Assembly (NCBI GenBank): GCA_019113165.1
Contig: DXHV01000026.1
Span: 1 to 34,173 of the forward strand
Length of the DNA: 34,173 bases
From: Candidatus Desulfovibrio intestinipullorum
Lineage (GTDB): Bacteria > Desulfobacterota > Desulfovibrionia > Desulfovibrionales > Desulfovibrionaceae
Reading direction: 5' to 3'
Part shown: piece after piece, positions 31,746 to 34,173 of the stretch
Layout of the letters: each line of letters starts with the position of its first letter
Numbering within the stretch: the first letter of the stretch is position 1
Position numbers and translations under genes: made by a program
Notes under the pieces: generated by a model
What the model was told of the DNA's origin: nothing
What the model saw: the letters and a program-made list of their open reading frames with translations, nothing else
Database searches by the model: none

Positions 31746-32327
31746 TTATGCGTATATATGATTATCGATACTCATCGGCATACCAGGAATATAGGAACTT
31801 CCGCTATTTAATGCTTTTCGTATGAGAGTTGAACTGACAATTGTTCCATTTTCACGAATAGCTGGCATTTGAATTACATCGAAAGTGTATTTTTCACCTA
31901 ATAGACGCAGACAATCAGCATCTCCTGCTCTATTTTTTCCAAGACAGAAATCATATCCAATAACTAAATATTTAAGATTTATTGGAAAAATTTGAGTTGT
32001 AAAAAATTCTTCTGCAGTGAGGCTTGCTAGATGCTTAGTAAATGGCAGTTCGAGAAAAACATCTATGTTCAATTTTTCCAATAGCGACAGTTTTTCAGCA
32101 TGTGTTGCTATGAGCCTGGGGGCGCGATGTGGGGCAAGAATCGAGAGTGGATGAGGCCAGAAACTTATTACCATTGATATACAGGAGTGTTTCTTCGATA
32201 TATCAAATACTTTATGTATCAGGGATCTATGTCCTATATGCAGTCCATCAAAATTACCTATAGTTGCACAGACACTATTTTGAGCAAGAATATCAATCAG
32301 ATCTATTGAATTATTACAGTATATCAT
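31746..32327 (-). CDS. FAD synthetase-like protein (RibF N-terminal domain only)
   Basis: A 193-residue nucleotidyltransferase of the RibF N-terminal type, which transfers AMP from ATP to FMN. Visible motifs are GNFDGLHIGH (about residues 24-33; the G-x-F-D-G-x-H-x-G-H ATP motif), SFWPHPLSIL, VIGYDFCLGKNRAGD and SSTLIRKAL near residue 165. Bifunctional RibF is about 300 residues and ends in a riboflavin kinase domain; this protein stops about 20 residues after SSTLIR, so the kinase is missing. ATG 32327 has GGGAG eight bases upstream; a GTG nine bases earlier is less likely. AT-rich codons. It lies 33 bases downstream of the DASS-type transporter gene on the same strand, so they probably form an operon. 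Confidence 0.82.
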   Translation of the reverse strand: MIYCNNSIDLIDILAQNSVCATIGNFDGLHIGHRSLIHKVFDISKKHSCISMVISFWPHPLSILAPHRAPRLIATHAEKLSLLEKLNIDVFLELPFTKHLASLTAEEFFTTQIFPINLKYLVIGYDFCLGKNRAGDADCLRLLGEKYTFDVIQMPAIRENGTIVSSTLIRKALNSGSSYIPGMPMSIDNHIYA

Positions 32328-32360
32328 AAAGTCCACTCCCTATATACAAGTAGTTTCTGT

Positions 32361-33902
32361 CTACGAGAGAGTCATGAAGAAAGTCCAGTTTCTTGCGAGC
32401 ACTGTGCCCCAGAATGCCCAGGAAACAAGGCAGCAGGCAACAGAGCAGAAGAAGCCATAGACTGGCAGACGCCACGAAGCCTTGCCTTCAAGAGCTATGG
32501 GCAGAGCCATGGTGCCAGTAGCTGAAGGTACCATGAATGCAAAATTCACGGTGTACCCCATCATGAGCAACCAGGGAACAGGATTCACGCCTGATTCGAG
32601 GGTTGCCTTTGCAAGGATAGGAGCAATCATGCCAGCTGCACCAGTATCTGATGCAGCATTACCTAACACACCACAGAAAAGCGTAAAAAGACCAGTGCCG
32701 GTGTAGGGTTCAAGATTCCAGAAACCATCTATCACTTGTGCCAAAAGCGTTGTTGTGCCTGTCATGTTCACAAGCAGGGAGATGGACATGGCGGTAGGCC
32801 AAATCAAAAATGCTTGTACAGGTAAAATCTTGATGGCATTAAAGCTCAAGAGTCGTTCATTTGGCTGATAGGGGAAGGGCTTGACTGGTGCTCCCTGGTC
32901 AGGAGCTGGCAGAATAGCAAGAATGACAGTGACACAGGTAAAAATCAGTGATGGGTTAATATCGAGGCTTTCTGGGAGATAAGGCCTCCACACTGGCATG
33001 AGGAACGGAAGAGCAATTGCCAGAAGGAAAATCACTATACCCCAGATTTCTGACTTGGTTAACGGACCAAGTTCGCGCAATTGTTGCTTAAAAAAATCTG
33101 TTGAGCCAGCAAAGGACTTGATATCAACAGGGAAAATGCAGCCGAAGAGAATAGCCACAGGAATAAGCGACAGGATGACCGGCACAAACATGGTTACCGT
33201 AAAGGATATCATTGAAACCTGGAAACCTAACGCTTCAGAAAGCTGGGTCCAGGTAATAACAGCCTGACCACCGGCCATAGGAGTCAAAAAACCACCCACT
33301 GAGGCGCCAATGCCAATGGCTATCACTATCAGCATACACTCCTTGCTCTTTCTGAGTTTCGATGCTGTATCATAACCAACGGCCTTAAGCATTTCCAAGG
33401 CGATGGGAGTCATGGCAATGGCGATGACAACATTTGCCACGAAAAAGCTGATAGAAGCTGAAAGCAGAAGCCAGGTAACCGCTTGTGCTCTGACTGAAGT
33501 GCCCACCTTGCTCAGGCAAAAGAGAGCCATACGACGAGTGAACCCCCATCGGCTCCACATACACACAATCAGTGCAGGGCCAAGAATCATGCCAATGCCA
33601 GGATGAATTAATGTCTGCAGTACGGGGCCAAACTTCATGCCGGGCAAAAATGCTGTTCCAAGGATGGGAACAGCCATCACGTACCCCGTGGGCAGGCAAC
33701 CTGTTCCCCACCACCACGCTGACCAGGCGATGATTCCCAAACCACCCTGCTGCGTGATTGTTCCGCCCAAAGGAGCAAACAAGAAAGCAAAGTAAATGAC
33801 TGGGCCGAGGACTAGAGCGAACCATTCAAAAGGTGTCTTGGAGATCCCAAGAAGAGTTATCAACCTCGTCGATTCCTCTGGAGCACAATTGGAACTTCCC
33901 AT
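32361..33902 (-). CDS. DASS/SLC13-type anion:Na+ symporter
   Basis: A 513-residue protein with about twelve helices, resembling the divalent anion:Na+ symporter family (dicarboxylates, sulfate, sulfoacetate and similar). The two substrate/Na+ hairpins appear divergent: FFVANVVIAIAMTPIAL in the first half and LGNAASDTGAAGMIAP in the second, in place of the common S-N-T pair. GASVGGFLTPMAGGQAV and VNFAFMVPSATGTMALPIAL are other family-like segments. AGGAGG four bases before ATG 33902 makes the start secure. The substrate cannot be predicted. It is co-oriented with the FAD-synthetase-like gene downstream. Confidence 0.8.
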   Translation of the reverse strand: MGSSNCAPEESTRLITLLGISKTPFEWFALVLGPVIYFAFLFAPLGGTITQQGGLGIIAWSAWWWGTGCLPTGYVMAVPILGTAFLPGMKFGPVLQTLIHPGIGMILGPALIVCMWSRWGFTRRMALFCLSKVGTSVRAQAVTWLLLSASISFFVANVVIAIAMTPIALEMLKAVGYDTASKLRKSKECMLIVIAIGIGASVGGFLTPMAGGQAVITWTQLSEALGFQVSMISFTVTMFVPVILSLIPVAILFGCIFPVDIKSFAGSTDFFKQQLRELGPLTKSEIWGIVIFLLAIALPFLMPVWRPYLPESLDINPSLIFTCVTVILAILPAPDQGAPVKPFPYQPNERLLSFNAIKILPVQAFLIWPTAMSISLLVNMTGTTTLLAQVIDGFWNLEPYTGTGLFTLFCGVLGNAASDTGAAGMIAPILAKATLESGVNPVPWLLMMGYTVNFAFMVPSATGTMALPIALEGKASWRLPVYGFFCSVACCLVSWAFWGTVLARNWTFFMTLS

Positions 33903-34173
33903 ACTTCCTCCTTCTTTCATGCATGACATTTCAATGATGAAAAAAGCGTTTTGTGACTCAAAGAACAAACACAGCAAGAGGTCTGCTCAAAGATGTCTTG
34001 GAAAAAACGTCCTTTGTAGTGATTATTTTCACAGAGGAAGCAAATTATGTACCAAAAGGCGATACGCAGCCTAACGTCTTGTCACATAAGAATTTTCACA
34101 ATTTTCGAAATTTATATCACAAAAACATTCTTGGAATATTTTTGTTTATTTTTGTTAAAGTTCTTCTCAAAAA
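33903..34173. other. AT-rich region upstream of the DASS-type gene
   Basis: No gene is seen. On the minus strand three TGTGA-type words occur (TTGTGAT, TTGTGAA, ATGTGAC) within about 45 bases near 34079-34125, which could be CRP/FNR-family half-sites, and a TATAAA follows the first. No complete operator palindrome could be drawn. Confidence 0.35.

Noticed and set aside
29919..34173. Integration of the AT-rich segment into tRNA-Arg with a duplicated 3' end
   Set aside because: No second copy of the tRNA 3' portion (for example TTCGAATCTCTCCGGGC) was found in the segment within this window, and no integrase gene is present.

Overview
The window looks like a chromosomal segment of a sulfate- or sulfite-reducing deltaproteobacterium, most likely a member of the Desulfovibrionaceae. 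The reasons are the gene order mfd - surA-like - rodZ-like - recO - glyQ - glyS - rpsT, the groES-groEL pair with a GGM tail, and a HesB/IscA-like gene read through an in-frame UGA (selenocysteine). Genus and species cannot be settled from the sequence alone. No database search was run, so all family names rest on motif and sequence recognition.

Layout. Positions 1-1316 are a decayed accessory stretch. It holds the remnants of an acetyltransferase and an EAL-domain protein joined head to tail, three CRISPR-like repeats at about 68-bp spacing, and a 182-bp element with TA-flanked inverted ends. Next come a KefB-type cation:proton antiporter (-) diverging from a nitroreductase (+), a two-gene operon (-) of a duplicated DUF1538 membrane protein and a tandem P-II-like regulator, groES-groEL (-), a double ACT-domain protein (-), tatA (-), a D-Ala-D-Ala carboxypeptidase with an AI-2E-family permease (-), and greA (-). 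About 1 kb without genes follows; it carries a promoter-terminator pair on the greA strand. Then come an LPG-synthase-type membrane protein (+) and pyrR (-).

Positions 17164-18796 hold the most interesting locus: three tandem, diverged HesB/IscA-like genes. The first and third have Cys where the middle one has UGA, and a candidate bacterial SECIS hairpin lies just downstream of that UGA. A strong sigma70-like promoter with a palindrome filling its spacer precedes the cluster. After it runs a co-directional housekeeping block: mfd (with an unusual low-complexity tail), the surA-like chaperone, rodZ-like gene, recO, glyQ, glyS and rpsT, then three nearly identical tRNA-Arg(ACG) genes in a 105-bp tandem array.

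From about 30,050 to the end the DNA is visibly AT-richer and codon use changes. This segment carries a TauE/SafE-type permease, a TnpB transposase fragment, a short FAD-synthetase-like protein without the riboflavin kinase domain, and a DASS/SLC13-type anion transporter. It looks like acquired DNA downstream of the tRNA-Arg cluster, although no duplicated tRNA end (att site) was found.
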